Shown: positions 50,393 to 61,112, counted from the stretch's first letter. The stretch is 64,000 nucleotides of DNA from Dysgonomonas hofstadii (GCF_014196915.1 NZ_JACIEP010000005.1:186001-250000), one strand, 5' to 3'. Translations and numbers: made by a program. Notes: generated from the sequence alone by a model not told the origin.

Positions 50393-51951
50393 AAACACTG
50401 TTTGATGATCTCGGCAGTTTTTATCTGCCAGACTATATAGGTAAACTGATCGACGATATTGCACCGTATTTTGTGTTCAATCCCGACCATCGTTTGTTAT
50501 TTAACAGCGCCTTTTTCTTAGGCTTTTTCCTTGTGGTATATGCTATTTATGTATTGAGCCGCAATCATGATCATTTTCGTAAGGTATATCTTATTGCATT
50601 TTCCCTTTATTTTTATTATTTGGCCGGAGGAGATACGATGGATATCAACGTATTCGGGCTATTCAGTTTCACGCTCAATTACTTTGTACTGCTTGTCGTT
50701 TGCGCTGTCGTCACGCATTGGCTGGCAGTAAAAATGTATAACTCTGAAAAACGTTCTACACAAAAGACCTTACTGACAATTATTATAGTGGGTAACTTGT
50801 TGATGCTTGCCTACTTTAAGTATACCAATTTCTTTATACAGAACCTGAATGCTCTGATGCAAGGCGATTTTTCCCTGCATAATATTATTCTGCCGATCGG
50901 TATCTCTTTCTTCGTATTCGAGGCTATCAGTTACGGAGTAGATCTCTATCGCAAGGAGATGAAGCCTGCCGATTCGTTGCTCGATTTTTGTTTCTACATT
51001 ACATTCTTCCCCAAGTTGGTGGCTGGGCCTATTATCAGGGCAAAAGATTTCCTGCCGCAGATGAAGAATAAACTGCACCTGACAAAAGAAGAAGCGAGCA
51101 CTGCCATATTCCTTATACTGATCGGATTGATAAAGAAAGCTGTTATATCAGATTATATCTCTACCAACTTTGTCGATCGTGTATTCGATGCGCCGATGCT
51201 TTACACTTCATTCGAAAACCTGATGGCTGTGTATGGATATACTTTACAGATTTACTGTGACTTTTCGGGATATTCCGATATGGCTATCGGTCTTTCTTTG
51301 CTGATGGGCTTTAAGATTCCGCCTAACTTTCTCACTCCGTACAAATCACAGTCTGTAACTGAATTCTGGCGTCGTTGGCATATATCTTTGTCTTCATGGT
51401 TGCGCGATTACCTGTATATCTCTATGGGTGGTAATCGTAAGGGAAAGATCAGGACTTATTTCAATCTATTTATGACTATGCTCATCGGAGGACTATGGCA
51501 CGGGGCTTCATGGAAGTTTGTTGTGTGGGGTGGACTTCATGGTCTGATGCTGACTATCGAGCGATTCTTCAAGCAATATATAAAAGTCCCCGATAACCGC
51601 CTTACCCGTATAATCTGTATATTACTCACATTTCACTTTGTGGCATTCTGTTGGATATTTTTCCGTGCCGATAGTTTCGAGACTGCCGGGAATGTGATAT
51701 CCAATATCGGGCAGTTGACATTCGCACCTCACGACTGGCTTGTCGTATTGGAAGGATATAAGAATGTATTTATACTTGTGGCTATAGGATATATAATGCA
51801 CTTCCTGCCGGAAAATCTGGTGAATAATATTAAAGCCGGGTTTAATGCGATACCGTTGTTCGGGAAAGCTACTTTGGCGGGATTGATATTCTGGTTGATA
51901 TTCGCAACGGCATCAAGCGGGCCTCAGCCGTTTATTTATTTCCAATTTTGA
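50389..51951 (+). CDS. MBOAT-family O-acyltransferase
   Basis: 520 residues, multiple membrane helices, starting at a TTG that overlaps the stop of the upstream gene by four bases. The MBOAT hallmarks are visible: PIGISFFVFEAISYGVDLYR (near 165-185), CDFSGYSDMAIGLSLLMGF (near 290), TEFWRRWHISLSSWLRDYLYI (near 323-343) and the catalytic-His block GGLWHGASWKFVVWGGLHG (His near 370). It resembles AlgI/PatA/DltB, which move acyl groups across the inner membrane to periplasmic SGNH partners. The acceptor is unknown. Confidence 0.9.
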   Translation: MKTLFDDLGSFYLPDYIGKLIDDIAPYFVFNPDHRLLFNSAFFLGFFLVVYAIYVLSRNHDHFRKVYLIAFSLYFYYLAGGDTMDINVFGLFSFTLNYFVLLVVCAVVTHWLAVKMYNSEKRSTQKTLLTIIIVGNLLMLAYFKYTNFFIQNLNALMQGDFSLHNIILPIGISFFVFEAISYGVDLYRKEMKPADSLLDFCFYITFFPKLVAGPIIRAKDFLPQMKNKLHLTKEEASTAIFLILIGLIKKAVISDYISTNFVDRVFDAPMLYTSFENLMAVYGYTLQIYCDFSGYSDMAIGLSLLMGFKIPPNFLTPYKSQSVTEFWRRWHISLSSWLRDYLYISMGGNRKGKIRTYFNLFMTMLIGGLWHGASWKFVVWGGLHGLMLTIERFFKQYIKVPDNRLTRIICILLTFHFVAFCWIFFRADSFETAGNVISNIGQLTFAPHDWLVVLEGYKNVFILVAIGYIMHFLPENLVNNIKAGFNAIPLFGKATLAGLIFWLIFATASSGPQPFIYFQF

Positions 51952-52038
51952 TATTTATGTAGATCAGTAGTGTGTAGGATGCAAAACTACTGGTTGGAAA
52001 AATAACAGGAAACGGTTTTTCTATAAAGCAAAAAGCCT

Positions 52039-52905
52039 ATGCGTCATATAAAGAAGTATACTTTTCATAAATCCAAATACGGAGAAGAACTATTAATTGA
52101 TGTTGTAGAACTACAATCTATAAAGAAATATTTGATAGAGGAGTCGATTCATTCTTTAAGCTATTATGATATAACATTAATAACGGAGGGTGAGGGGAAA
52201 TTTGTGATAAATGATAAGACGTATTTTGTAAAGCCGGGCAGTGTCATATTTTCGAGTCCCAACCAGATAAGACAATGGGATGTGAAAAGCACCATAAATG
52301 GCTATGCCTTGATTTTTGAGAAAGATTTCTTACTGTCCTTTTTTAACGATCCTGAATTTCTTAATCATATCTCTTATTACCGGGATTCTCATAACAATGT
52401 GCTGACTTTGACAAAAGAGATAGCTTATGTCAGAGGGGTGATGGAAGAGATACAGGATGAGATCAGCTTGTATAAGGACAAGGACAAACATATTTTAAGA
52501 GCATTATTATATCAGGTATTGAAATATCTGGATAGGGCATACATCCAACACTATGCAGGTGCGGCAGAAATAAAAAGTCCGAAAAACAGGTATGTTCTTT
52601 CTTTTATGGTGTTAGCCAATACTCACTTCCGGCAACATCATTCTATAGTGTTCTATTCCGATAGGTTATGTATAACGCCTAATTACCTGAATCAACTGAT
52701 CAAAGCAGAAACAGGCATGAATCCAAAACAGATGATTCAGGATAAAATTATACAGGAAGCAAAAAAAATGCTCATGTATACAGATCTGTCTATTTCAGAA
52801 ATAGCTTCCAACCTCAGTTTCGAAAGTACTTCATATTTTATTCGTCTTTTTCGTAAAAAGGTAGGTGATACGCCTTTGCATTATCGGACAAGCAATAAAC
52901 CGTAA
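52039..52905 (+). CDS. AraC family transcriptional regulator
   Basis: 288 residues. N-terminal cupin-like sensor (about 1-140; TEGEGKFVINDKTYFVKPGSVIFSSP). The C-terminal HTH pair is HHSIVFYSDRLCITPNYLNQLIKAETG (about 208-235) and MYTDLSISEIASNLSFESTSYFIRLFRKK (about 250-278). It lies alone between the O-acetylation genes and an NTF2-like gene; the target is unknown, the NTF2-like gene being the nearest candidate. Confidence 0.87.
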   Translation: MRHIKKYTFHKSKYGEELLIDVVELQSIKKYLIEESIHSLSYYDITLITEGEGKFVINDKTYFVKPGSVIFSSPNQIRQWDVKSTINGYALIFEKDFLLSFFNDPEFLNHISYYRDSHNNVLTLTKEIAYVRGVMEEIQDEISLYKDKDKHILRALLYQVLKYLDRAYIQHYAGAAEIKSPKNRYVLSFMVLANTHFRQHHSIVFYSDRLCITPNYLNQLIKAETGMNPKQMIQDKIIQEAKKMLMYTDLSISEIASNLSFESTSYFIRLFRKKVGDTPLHYRTSNKP

Positions 52906-52993
52906 AAAGTGCTATTTTCTCCTCCATTTATATCCTATAATATGACTCTCTGATTTTTATATTTGTAATGATTCTAATATAAAAATACAACAA

Positions 52994-53383
52994 ATGGGAA
53001 ATAAAACTATTACAGACATGATTATTGCGCTCGAAACGGCTGCATTAGAAAGATGGAATAATGGAGATCCTTCAGGGTACCTGGCTATTTATGACGAAGA
53101 ATTCACTTATTTCGATCCTTTTCAGGAAAAAAGATTGGATGGCTTCGGGCAGATAAAGGAACTTTATGAAAGACTGAGAGGAGGGGCAAAAGTAGACCGG
53201 TATGAAATGATAAATCCTGTAGTTCAGCACGCTGGAGAAATGGCTGTTCTGACTTATAATTTGTTATCGTATAGTGGTGATGATGTATATAAATGGAATT
53301 GTACAGAAGTTTACAAATGGATAGCAGAAGAGCAATGGAAAATAATCCATAATCACTGGTCGCTGATCAAACCATTAGGATAA
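52994..53383 (+). CDS. NTF2-like (SnoaL/DUF4440-type) protein
   Basis: 129 residues with the cone-like NTF2 pattern: AALERWNNGDPSGYLAIYDEEFTYFDPF (helices then strand), GFGQIKELYERL, and C-terminal strands WNCTEVYKWIAEEQWKIIHNHWS. No catalytic residues can be fixed. It follows the AraC gene at 88 bases on the same strand. The convergent MerR gene starts 42 bases further on. Confidence 0.8.
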   Translation: MGNKTITDMIIALETAALERWNNGDPSGYLAIYDEEFTYFDPFQEKRLDGFGQIKELYERLRGGAKVDRYEMINPVVQHAGEMAVLTYNLLSYSGDDVYKWNCTEVYKWIAEEQWKIIHNHWSLIKPLG

Positions 53384-53424
53384 TAATAGAAAAGGGGCTG
53401 GAGAAGATGGTAGATAGGATTTGA

Positions 53425-53775
53425 TCAGGTCTCAGGAAGATCGAATTCTTTCTCCATATCTTCCAGCTCTTTCTTAATCTGTTCCAGCTTATTTATCACC
53501 TGAACAGTGCGTTCGGTCTCATCCTTCTTCTGTTTCAGGGTTTGGCGTGCGCCTTCGAGAGTCATGCCTTTTTCCTTTACCAGATGGAAGACAACCGCAA
53601 TATTCATTATATCTTCTTTAGTATATTGACGTATTCCGGTATCGGTTTTACGGGGACTTATAATGCTAAATTCTGTTTCCCAGTAACGGAGTAATGATTT
53701 ATTCACATCAAAATGGTCTGCTACCTCATCTAATGAGTAGTACAGGCGATTGTTATTTTCAAAGTCAATACTCAT
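53425..53775 (-). CDS. MerR family transcriptional regulator
   Basis: 116 residues. The winged HTH is YYSLDEVADHFDVNKSLLRYWE (about 12-33) with the wing KTDTGIRQYTKED (about 42-54), followed by a coiled-coil dimerisation region (about 75-112). It lacks a ligand-binding extension. It lies 4 bases downstream of the M23 gene, a conserved Bacteroidales arrangement with alaS divergent. Confidence 0.9.
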   Translation of the reverse strand: MSIDFENNNRLYYSLDEVADHFDVNKSLLRYWETEFSIISPRKTDTGIRQYTKEDIMNIAVVFHLVKEKGMTLEGARQTLKQKKDETERTVQVINKLEQIKKELEDMEKEFDLPET

Positions 53776-53779
53776 ACGC

Positions 53780-54751
53780 TTAATCCATTACTTGTCCGTG
53801 GTTAGCAGCTATTTGCAGCATCTTATCATACTCAGCAGGGGACAGATCCATAAAATAGTATTTGGCTGGATTATCCGGCCGTCCCTTTACATGCACTTCA
53901 TAATGCAAATGAGGTCCGGTAGATTTACCGGTATTTCCCACTTCCGCTATTTTTTCACCACGGGTAACCTGCTGCCCTACACGTACATTGTATTCGTTCA
54001 GATGTGCATATAGGGTTTCATAACCAAAGCCGTGATCGATCATAACGCACTTTCCATAACCCTGTTTCCAGTCGGCCAGAGTAACTACACCGTTTCCGGT
54101 TGCGTATACAGGTGTACCAATATTTGCCGAAAAGTCCATGCCCGCATGAAAACGAGCTGTGCCATAGATCGGGTCTACCCTGACTCCATAACCCGATGCC
54201 ATTTGTTTAAGGAATTTGTCGGAAACCGGTTGTATGGCCGGGATATGTTTTAACCTGTCTTTTTGTGTTTTAGCCAATTCCAGCACTTCATCGAAGGAGT
54301 TGGACTGGATATAAATCTGCTTGGCTATATAATCCATCTTTTTAGTCGTCTGTATGATAAGATCCGGATTCGATAAATTTGCGAGATGCTCGTATCTGCC
54401 GGGTGCGCCCACTCCCGAATTTCGTATTGCCGGAGATATCGGGTCGGAATGGAATATAGCTCTGTAGAGATTATCATCGCGTTGCTGTATATTTCTCAAT
54501 ACATCCGTAACCTCATCCATCCTGTTTGACAAGACTTCGTATTGAGCCCGTAGCAGTTTATTCTCCTTTTTCTGAGCTTCACCCCAAGGTGTGCCAATAA
54601 AGTATGAAAATGCAATAATAGCAGCTATTCCAACAACAATACCTGAGATCAAATGACGGAAAACAGTGAATATTTTATCCTTTGTGCTGGGATAAATCCT
54701 GTCGTATGTTAGTGTTTGTGGATTGTAACGATAATATATTTTTCGTTTCAT
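53780..54751 (-). CDS. M23 family peptidoglycan endopeptidase
   Basis: 323 residues: cytoplasmic tail, one membrane helix (about 33-51), a coiled-coil stem (about 55-100), then the LytM domain. The zinc ligands are visible in FHAGMDFSANIG (His and Asp, near 198), LYAHL (His, near 243) and GPHLHYEVHVKG (His, near 274). It would cut peptide crosslinks in the periplasm. Its promoter is canonical (54789-54820); the MerR gene follows. Confidence 0.92.
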   Translation of the reverse strand: MKRKIYYRYNPQTLTYDRIYPSTKDKIFTVFRHLISGIVVGIAAIIAFSYFIGTPWGEAQKKENKLLRAQYEVLSNRMDEVTDVLRNIQQRDDNLYRAIFHSDPISPAIRNSGVGAPGRYEHLANLSNPDLIIQTTKKMDYIAKQIYIQSNSFDEVLELAKTQKDRLKHIPAIQPVSDKFLKQMASGYGVRVDPIYGTARFHAGMDFSANIGTPVYATGNGVVTLADWKQGYGKCVMIDHGFGYETLYAHLNEYNVRVGQQVTRGEKIAEVGNTGKSTGPHLHYEVHVKGRPDNPAKYYFMDLSPAEYDKMLQIAANHGQVMD

Positions 54752-54788
54752 TTCTTACTTCCCGTCATTTTTATATTCACGAGTTCGA

Positions 54789-54820
54789 CAAAAGTAAAGT
54801 TTTTGAGCTATTTTTGCAAA
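54789..54820 (-). promoter_or_regulatory. promoter of the M23-MerR operon
   Basis: On the minus strand TTTG (54817-54820), a 20-base spacer, TACTTTTG (54789-54796). An exact consensus match about 37 bases upstream of the M23 ATG. Confidence 0.78.
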
Positions 54821-54926
54821 TTGAAATTATTAATATAAATATGCTAATGTGAAAATGTGCCAATATGCCAAGTATAATTATTAAAGAATTGGCGCATCGG
54901 CATATTAATAAATTGACTCATTAACT

Positions 54927-57542
54927 ATGATGACTTCTAAAGAAATCCGTGATTCATTTAAATCTTTCTTTGCTTCCAAGGGACATGAAATAGTACCGTC
55001 GGCTCCGATGGTAATAAAGGACGATCCTACGCTAATGTTTACCAATGCGGGTATGAACCAGTTTAAAGACATTATTCTGGGAAATGCGCCGATTAAATAT
55101 CCGCGGGTGGCCGATTCTCAGAAATGTCTTCGTGTAAGCGGAAAACACAACGATCTCGAGGAAGTGGGGCATGATACGTACCATCATACCATGTTTGAAA
55201 TGCTAGGTAACTGGTCGTTTGGTGATTATTTCAAGAAAGAAGCGATAGAGTGGGCTTGGGAGTACCTGACCGAAGTTATCAAACTGGATAAAGAACGACT
55301 TTATGTAACTGTATTCGAAGGTAGCCCCGAAGAAGGTTTGCAACGGGATGATGAAGCTGCCGGATATTGGGAGAAATATCTTCCAAAAGACAGGATTATC
55401 AATGGTAACAAGAAAGATAACTTTTGGGAAATGGGAGATACAGGCCCATGCGGCCCATGTTCTGAAATACATATAGATATCCGTTCCGATGAAGAACGGG
55501 CTAAAGTTAATGGAGCATCATTAGTAAATATAGATCCTGATGTAATTGAGATCTGGAACCTGGTATTTATGCAGTACAACCGTAAAGCGGACAAATCGCT
55601 GGAACCATTACCTGCAAAAGTAATCGATACAGGTATGGGATTCGAACGCCTCTGTATGGCTGTACAGGATAAGAAGTCGAATTACGATACAGATGTTTTC
55701 CAGACAATCATAAAAGCTATCGGTGAGATTACAGGCAGTGTTTACGGGCAGGATACAAAGAAAGATATCGCTATGCGTGTGATAGCCGACCATATCCGTA
55801 CTATTGCATTCTCTATCACTGACGGGCAACTACCGTCGAATGCCAAAGCCGGATATGTGATCCGCCGTATTCTTCGCCGTGCCGTGCGTTACGGATATAC
55901 TTTCCTCAACCAACATCAGTCGTTTATGTATAAGCTTATCCCGGCATTGATAGAAACAATGGGTGAGGCTTATCCTGAATTGTTACAACAAAAAACACTG
56001 ATAGAGAAAGTAGTGAAAGAGGAAGAAGAATCCTTCCTGCGTACACTCGAAACAGGTATTAAATTGCTGGATAAGCAAATAGAAGAAACAAAGGCTAAAA
56101 ACTCAACTGTATTGAATGGTACCGATGCTTTTACCTTATATGATACTTACGGTTTCCCGCTCGACCTTACAGAACTTATTCTCCGTGAGAATAATATGTC
56201 TGTGGATGAAGATGGTTTTAAGGCTGAAATGCAGGTGCAGAAAGACCGTGCCCGTAATGCTGCTTCTATGGAAACAGGTGACTGGGTAGTGCTTAAAGAA
56301 GGTGATGTAGAATTTTTTGGTTACGATGTGACTGAATGTGAGACGGAAATACTTCGTTATCGTAAGGTGAAGCAAAAGAATAAAGAATTCTATCAGATTG
56401 TGCTTAACCGTACCCCTTTCTATGCCGAAATGGGAGGTCAGGTAGGAGATAGCGGCTGGTTGATAACTGATGATGAACAGATTGATATAATAGATACCAA
56501 GCGTGAAAATAACCTCTCTGTGCATCTGGCAAATAAGATGCCGAAAGATCCGTCTGCTATTTTTATAGCCCGCATCGATGAAAAGAACCGTACAGCGACA
56601 GAGTGTAATCATACGGCTACTCACTTGTTGCATGAAGGTTTACGTCATATTCTAGGGAATCATGTGGAGCAAAAAGGCTCATATGTATCACCTACGGTGT
56701 TACGTTTTGACTTCTCTCATTTCCAGAAGCTGACTGATGAAGAGATACGTAAAGTAGAACGTTATGTAACGGCTAAAATACGGGATAATATCACCCGTGT
56801 GGAAATGCGTCATGTTCCTATATCCGAAGCTAAGGAAATGGGAGCAATGGCTCTTTTCGGAGAGAAGTATGGAGATGATGTGCGTGTTATCCGTTTTGGC
56901 GATTCTGTTGAACTTTGCGGAGGAACACATATATCCTCTACTGGCCGCATAGGTTCGTTCCGTATCATCAGTGAAAGTTCTATTGCTGCCGGGATTCGCC
57001 GTATCGAAGCGATTACGGCTGAAACGTGCGAGGACTATTTCTATACTCAACAAGATATCTTGCTGGAGATCAAATCTATGTTTAATAATGCACCTAATCT
57101 GGCTCAGACGCTACATAAATTCTTTGAAGAGAATGCTGAATTGAAGAAGCAAATGGAAGAGTTTATGAAAGAAAAGACTGTGCAACTCAAAGATGCATTG
57201 ATTAAGAAAAAACAGGTAATAAACGGTATTGATGTGTTCGTTATGAACGGCTCAATTCCTGCCGATATAGCAAAAGATATTGCTTTTCAGCTGAAAGGTC
57301 AATTCCCTCAAAACTCTGCTTTTGTTGGCGTTACTGATTCGGGAAATAAACCGATGCTTACTGTAATGTTAAGTGATGATCTGGTAAAAGACCACGGGTT
57401 GAATGCTTCGCAGATTGTGCGTGATGCCGCTAAGCACATTCAAGGTGGAGGTGGGGGACAACCTCATTTTGCTACTGCCGGTGGTAAGAATGTCGAAGGC
57501 CTTTCTTCGGCCCTTCAGGAGATATTGGAAAAAATCAGATAA
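54927..57542 (+). CDS. alaS: alanyl-tRNA synthetase
   Basis: 871 residues, class II aaRS. Motif 1/2 region: [37 protein letters not shown] (near residues 75-97) and GPCGPCSEI (near 174). Editing domain: [14 protein letters not shown] (HxxxH, near 555-570) and [10 protein letters not shown] (Cys/His zinc, near 666). A coiled-coil and C-terminal DHHA1-type domain ending [14 protein letters not shown] (near 843) complete the protein. Two codons open at the start (ATG ATG). A terminator follows at 57564. Confidence 0.96.
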   Translation: MMTSKEIRDSFKSFFASKGHEIVPSAPMVIKDDPTLMFTNAGMNQFKDIILGNAPIKYPRVADSQKCLRVSGKHNDLEEVGHDTYHHTMFEMLGNWSFGDYFKKEAIEWAWEYLTEVIKLDKERLYVTVFEGSPEEGLQRDDEAAGYWEKYLPKDRIINGNKKDNFWEMGDTGPCGPCSEIHIDIRSDEERAKVNGASLVNIDPDVIEIWNLVFMQYNRKADKSLEPLPAKVIDTGMGFERLCMAVQDKKSNYDTDVFQTIIKAIGEITGSVYGQDTKKDIAMRVIADHIRTIAFSITDGQLPSNAKAGYVIRRILRRAVRYGYTFLNQHQSFMYKLIPALIETMGEAYPELLQQKTLIEKVVKEEEESFLRTLETGIKLLDKQIEETKAKNSTVLNGTDAFTLYDTYGFPLDLTELILRENNMSVDEDGFKAEMQVQKDRARNAASMETGDWVVLKEGDVEFFGYDVTECETEILRYRKVKQKNKEFYQIVLNRTPFYAEMGGQVGDSGWLITDDEQIDIIDTKRENNLSVHLANKMPKDPSAIFIARIDEKNRTATECNHTATHLLHEGLRHILGNHVEQKGSYVSPTVLRFDFSHFQKLTDEEIRKVERYVTAKIRDNITRVEMRHVPISEAKEMGAMALFGEKYGDDVRVIRFGDSVELCGGTHISSTGRIGSFRIISESSIAAGIRRIEAITAETCEDYFYTQQDILLEIKSMFNNAPNLAQTLHKFFEENAELKKQMEEFMKEKTVQLKDALIKKKQVINGIDVFVMNGSIPADIAKDIAFQLKGQFPQNSAFVGVTDSGNKPMLTVMLSDDLVKDHGLNASQIVRDAAKHIQGGGGGQPHFATAGGKNVEGLSSALQEILEKIR

Positions 57543-57563
57543 GGAAGAATACAGAAACAAGAG

Positions 57564-57597
57564 TGGCCGGTAAAAAACTTACCGGCTGCTTTGTTTT
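57564..57597 (+). terminator. terminator after alaS
   Basis: GCCGGTAA (57566-57573), loop AAAAC, TTACCGGC (57579-57586), then TGCTTTGTTTTG. It lies 24 bases past the alaS stop. Confidence 0.75.
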
Positions 57598-57888
57598 GTA
57601 AGGTCAATTATCTATATTCGCATAAATAATGCAAACCAGTAATTGAAACTGCATTTTTTTAGTTGAACTTTATCTATATAGAAAAACTAAAGATTTAATA
57701 AATTATACTTTGCCACTTAGCTTTTTTATGCGAAAATCTGTCAGGAGTGTCAGGTTTTAACAAAATAAGTTTTACGCAAAGACGCAAAGAATAAAATTGT
57801 TAACTGATAACTGAACGGAGTGTCAGGTTTGTCAACTTTTGACAATATCAACCATTAATTCGCATTAATATTATAACTCAACCTTACA
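57598..57888. other. intergenic region with short dispersed motifs
   Basis: 291 bases between the alaS terminator and the M48 gene. It holds two GTGTCAGGTTT motifs (near 57750 and 57820), a direct repeat ACGCAAAGACGCAAAG (near 57774) and A/T-rich sequence. I see no RNA gene or ORF. Confidence 0.5.
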
Positions 57889-59934
57889 ATGGAAATACTA
57901 CTATCCCCAAATTTCAAGAAGATGACATTTAATGCAATCTTCGCCATAATTACTTTTATTCTGGTTTATTTATTACTACTGCTACTCGGAATTGCCTTAA
58001 CAGTTGCATGTATTTATGGAGGCATCATGCTGATTATTACTATACCTAAGTTTATAACAATAATTCTGGGTATAGGACTGGCCAGTCTGGGGATAATGGT
58101 ATTTATCTTTCTTGTCAAGTTTCTTTTCAAAACACATTCTGTGGATCGTAGCCATCTGGTGGAAATATCGGAGAAAGATTATCCCCAACTCTTCAGTATG
58201 ATAGAAGATATTGCTTGTGAGGCCGAAACTAAATTTCCGAAGAAAGTATATTTGTCAGGTGAAGTGAATGCTGCTGTATTTTACGATTCCAATTTCTGGA
58301 GTATGTTTTTCCCTATTCGCAAGAATCTTCTGATAGGAATGGGGCTTGTGAATACTGTGACCGAACAGGAGTTGAAAGCTGTATTAGCTCACGAGTTTGG
58401 GCACTTCTCGCAGCGTAGTATGAGTGTCGGTAGTTATGTTTATAATGTAAATCAAGTGATTTTTAACATGCTCTACGACAATGAGTCATTCGACAAAATG
58501 ATACAGGCATGGGCTGGTTTGACTGGCTATTTTTCCATATTTGTACTTATAGCAGTGAAGATTATAAACGGTATCCAATGGATTCTGCAAAAGATGTACG
58601 GATTTGTAAACGTCAGGCATATGGCGCTTTCCCGTGAAATGGAATTTCATGCCGACCAGGTGGCTGCAAACATTGCGGGTAGCAAACCTTTGGAAGATTC
58701 TTTGTTGAGACTGGATCTTTCGCAGCAAGCTTACAACTGGGTACTCAATTTTTATAACAAGAAGGTTCAGGATAATATAATCAGTAAGAATATATATAAG
58801 GAACAACTGTTTAGCTTAGAATTGCTGGCAAAGGAAAACGAATACCCATTGAAGAACAATCTGCCGGTAATTTCGATCTCTGACATGAACCGTTATAACA
58901 AGTCTAAGATAAATATCGAAGATCAGTGGGCATCGCATCCTACAACCGGAGAACGGGTGGCTGCATTGCAAAAGTTGAATATCGTGAAGCAAAGTAATAG
59001 AGACAATCCGGCAATCGATCTGTTTCCTAATGCAGATAAGATTGAAGAAGAGTTGACTAAACAGGTCTTCTATTATATGGCTTTCAAATCTGAGACTATT
59101 GTTATGGACTTTGCCGGATTTCAAAAGGAATTCTCAGGCAATATAGAGAAGAATAGATTCCCGGATGAATATAACGATTATTATGACAATAAGAATCCTG
59201 TACTGTTCGATGTGGAGAATATAACCACAGCTGATCAGACAGGAAATATAGAATCCCTGTTTGACCGTGATAAAGTGGATCTCGTATATAAATCTCTTGC
59301 ATTGGAAAATGATAAGAATATATTGAATGCCATAGCCAATAAGTCAATTGCTGTAAAAACCTTTGATTATGACGGGCAAAAATACAAGAGAAAAGATGCT
59401 GTAAACCTGATATTTGAAATAGATAAGGAGTTAAGGAAAACAGCGAAGGAGATCGAAGATAATGACATTGATATCTATAGGTATTTCTATTCACTGGCGA
59501 TGAAAAGGGGAGTGGAAAATGAATTGAAAAGCTTATATATTACTCTATTTGATGAGGATAAGAATTATGAATATCGGATAGGTATTTATAATAAGTTCGC
59601 AGAGCTTGCCAATGCACTCCAAATGGCAAGAGATGATAGTCAGGTTGAAGGCATATTCCGGGAAATATCGCATCTTGAAGTGGATTTAAGGAAAGAGCTA
59701 AGGCTATTTATTGAGAATCCCGTATTCGCAGAAGAAATAACAAAGGCAATGAAAGATAATTTCGACAAATACCTGTCCCGTGACTGGTCTTATTCGAAGA
59801 ACAATATATCTGATCAGGAATATCTGGAAACCCTGTTTACCTCTATTAATGATTATTATACTCTTGCATTGAGAAGCTTTTTTATTGCCAAGTTGAATCT
59901 GTTGAATTATCAGGCCGGTCTATTGAACTCATAA
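57889..59934 (+). CDS. M48 family metalloprotease (HtpX/Ste24-like)
   Basis: 681 residues. Two N-terminal membrane helices (about 15-45 and 50-80) precede the protease domain with VLAHEFGHFSQRSM (HExxH, near residue 166) and ALSREMEFHADQVAA (the third ligand Glu, near 246). A hydrophobic segment lies near 203-230. The C-terminal ~350 residues are a soluble helical region I do not recognise and make the protein longer than most M48 peptidases. It probably degrades membrane or periplasm-facing proteins. The partner MBL gene follows by 35 bases. Confidence 0.88.
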   Translation: MEILLSPNFKKMTFNAIFAIITFILVYLLLLLLGIALTVACIYGGIMLIITIPKFITIILGIGLASLGIMVFIFLVKFLFKTHSVDRSHLVEISEKDYPQLFSMIEDIACEAETKFPKKVYLSGEVNAAVFYDSNFWSMFFPIRKNLLIGMGLVNTVTEQELKAVLAHEFGHFSQRSMSVGSYVYNVNQVIFNMLYDNESFDKMIQAWAGLTGYFSIFVLIAVKIINGIQWILQKMYGFVNVRHMALSREMEFHADQVAANIAGSKPLEDSLLRLDLSQQAYNWVLNFYNKKVQDNIISKNIYKEQLFSLELLAKENEYPLKNNLPVISISDMNRYNKSKINIEDQWASHPTTGERVAALQKLNIVKQSNRDNPAIDLFPNADKIEEELTKQVFYYMAFKSETIVMDFAGFQKEFSGNIEKNRFPDEYNDYYDNKNPVLFDVENITTADQTGNIESLFDRDKVDLVYKSLALENDKNILNAIANKSIAVKTFDYDGQKYKRKDAVNLIFEIDKELRKTAKEIEDNDIDIYRYFYSLAMKRGVENELKSLYITLFDEDKNYEYRIGIYNKFAELANALQMARDDSQVEGIFREISHLEVDLRKELRLFIENPVFAEEITKAMKDNFDKYLSRDWSYSKNNISDQEYLETLFTSINDYYTLALRSFFIAKLNLLNYQAGLLNS

Positions 59935-59969
59935 GGCCTTTTGCTTGTTACTATAGATAAAACATAAAT

Positions 59970-60695
59970 ATGAAGCTTACATACATTTTCCATAGCGGGT
60001 TTGCTATTGAAGGAGATGGATTTACCATCATTATCGATTATTTCAAAGATACTATAGATAATCCGGAAGAAGGCCTCGTACATAAAGAATTACTGAAAAG
60101 GGCAGGTAAACTATACGTACTAAGCACCCACTCCCATTACGATCACTTTAATAAGGAGATACTGAAATGGCAGAAACTACGACCCGATATTATCTATATC
60201 TTCTCCAAAGAGATATATGACAACCAAAGGGCTAGTGATGACGCCGCAATATACCTGAATAAGCTGGAGACATACCGCGATGGAACCCTTTCTGTTCAGG
60301 CATTCGGTTCTACTGACTTAGGTGGTTCTTTTCTGATAAGGACAGAAAACAAGACTATATTCCATGCCGGAGATCTGAATAACTGGCACTGGAATGAAGA
60401 GTCTACACCGAAAGAAATAAGGGAAGCAGAAGCTTTCTATATAAGCGAGCTGAACCTGCTTGCCGGAAATGTGAAGCATCTCGACCTGGCGATGTTCCCT
60501 ATCGATATCCGTCTGGGAAAAGACTATATGAAAGGGGCAGAGCAGTTTATTAAGACGATAAAAACCGGTATCTTTGCACCTATGCATTTCAGTGAGAACG
60601 GGTATGAAACCGCTGCCGCTTTCGCTCCCGTAGCCGAAGCAAACGGTACAAAGTGTATCTGCTGGAGTCATAGAGGCGAAAGTATTGAATTCTAA
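59970..60695 (+). CDS. MBL-fold metallohydrolase (UlaG-like)
   Basis: 241 residues. The metal motif is STHSHYDHFNKE (HxHxDH, near residue 54); a later FHAGDLNNWHW (near 130) and MHFSENGYE near 210 supply further ligands. It resembles L-ascorbate-6-phosphate lactonase-like proteins, but substrate is unknown. It shares its strand with a VOC gene 23 bases downstream. Confidence 0.85.
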   Translation: MKLTYIFHSGFAIEGDGFTIIIDYFKDTIDNPEEGLVHKELLKRAGKLYVLSTHSHYDHFNKEILKWQKLRPDIIYIFSKEIYDNQRASDDAAIYLNKLETYRDGTLSVQAFGSTDLGGSFLIRTENKTIFHAGDLNNWHWNEESTPKEIREAEAFYISELNLLAGNVKHLDLAMFPIDIRLGKDYMKGAEQFIKTIKTGIFAPMHFSENGYETAAAFAPVAEANGTKCICWSHRGESIEF

Positions 60696-60718
60696 TAATA
60701 TAACTAAATCAAAGAACG

Positions 60719-61096
60719 ATGGAAGTAAAAGGAAGATTCGATCATTTTAATATTAATGTCACCAATCTGGAAAAGAGTATTGAATTCTATAACAAGGCTT
60801 TAGGGCTAAAAGTGGTGAGGCGTAAAGAATCCTCAAACGGTTCATTTATCCTTGTATACCTTGGTGATGGGGTTACTCCTTTCTCTCTGGAATTAACATG
60901 GCTCAAAGATCATCCGCAAGCATACGAACTGGGTGAGAACGAAAGCCACTTGTGTATCCGTGTAGAGGGAGACTATGACCAGATTAGGGAATACCACCGT
61001 GAGATGGGTTGTATTGCCTATGAGAACCACGATATGGGACTATATTTTATCAACGATCCCGACGATTACTGGATCGAGATACTGAAGGTAAAATAA
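60719..61096 (+). CDS. VOC family (glyoxalase I-like) protein
   Basis: 125 residues. Two beta-alpha-beta-beta-beta units are clear: FDHFNINVTNLEKSIEFYNKALGLKVVRRKE (residues 7-37) and HLCIRVEGDYDQIREYHREMG (near 79-99), ending IYFINDPDDYWIEILKVK-like (GLYFINDPDDYWIEI), where the last Glu is the typical metal ligand. Lactoylglutathione lyase is the closest known activity, but substrate is not proven. It converges on aroB with a 16-base gap. Confidence 0.88.
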   Translation: MEVKGRFDHFNINVTNLEKSIEFYNKALGLKVVRRKESSNGSFILVYLGDGVTPFSLELTWLKDHPQAYELGENESHLCIRVEGDYDQIREYHREMGCIAYENHDMGLYFINDPDDYWIEILKVK

Positions 61097-61112
61097 TGTG
61101 CCGATTTGATAA

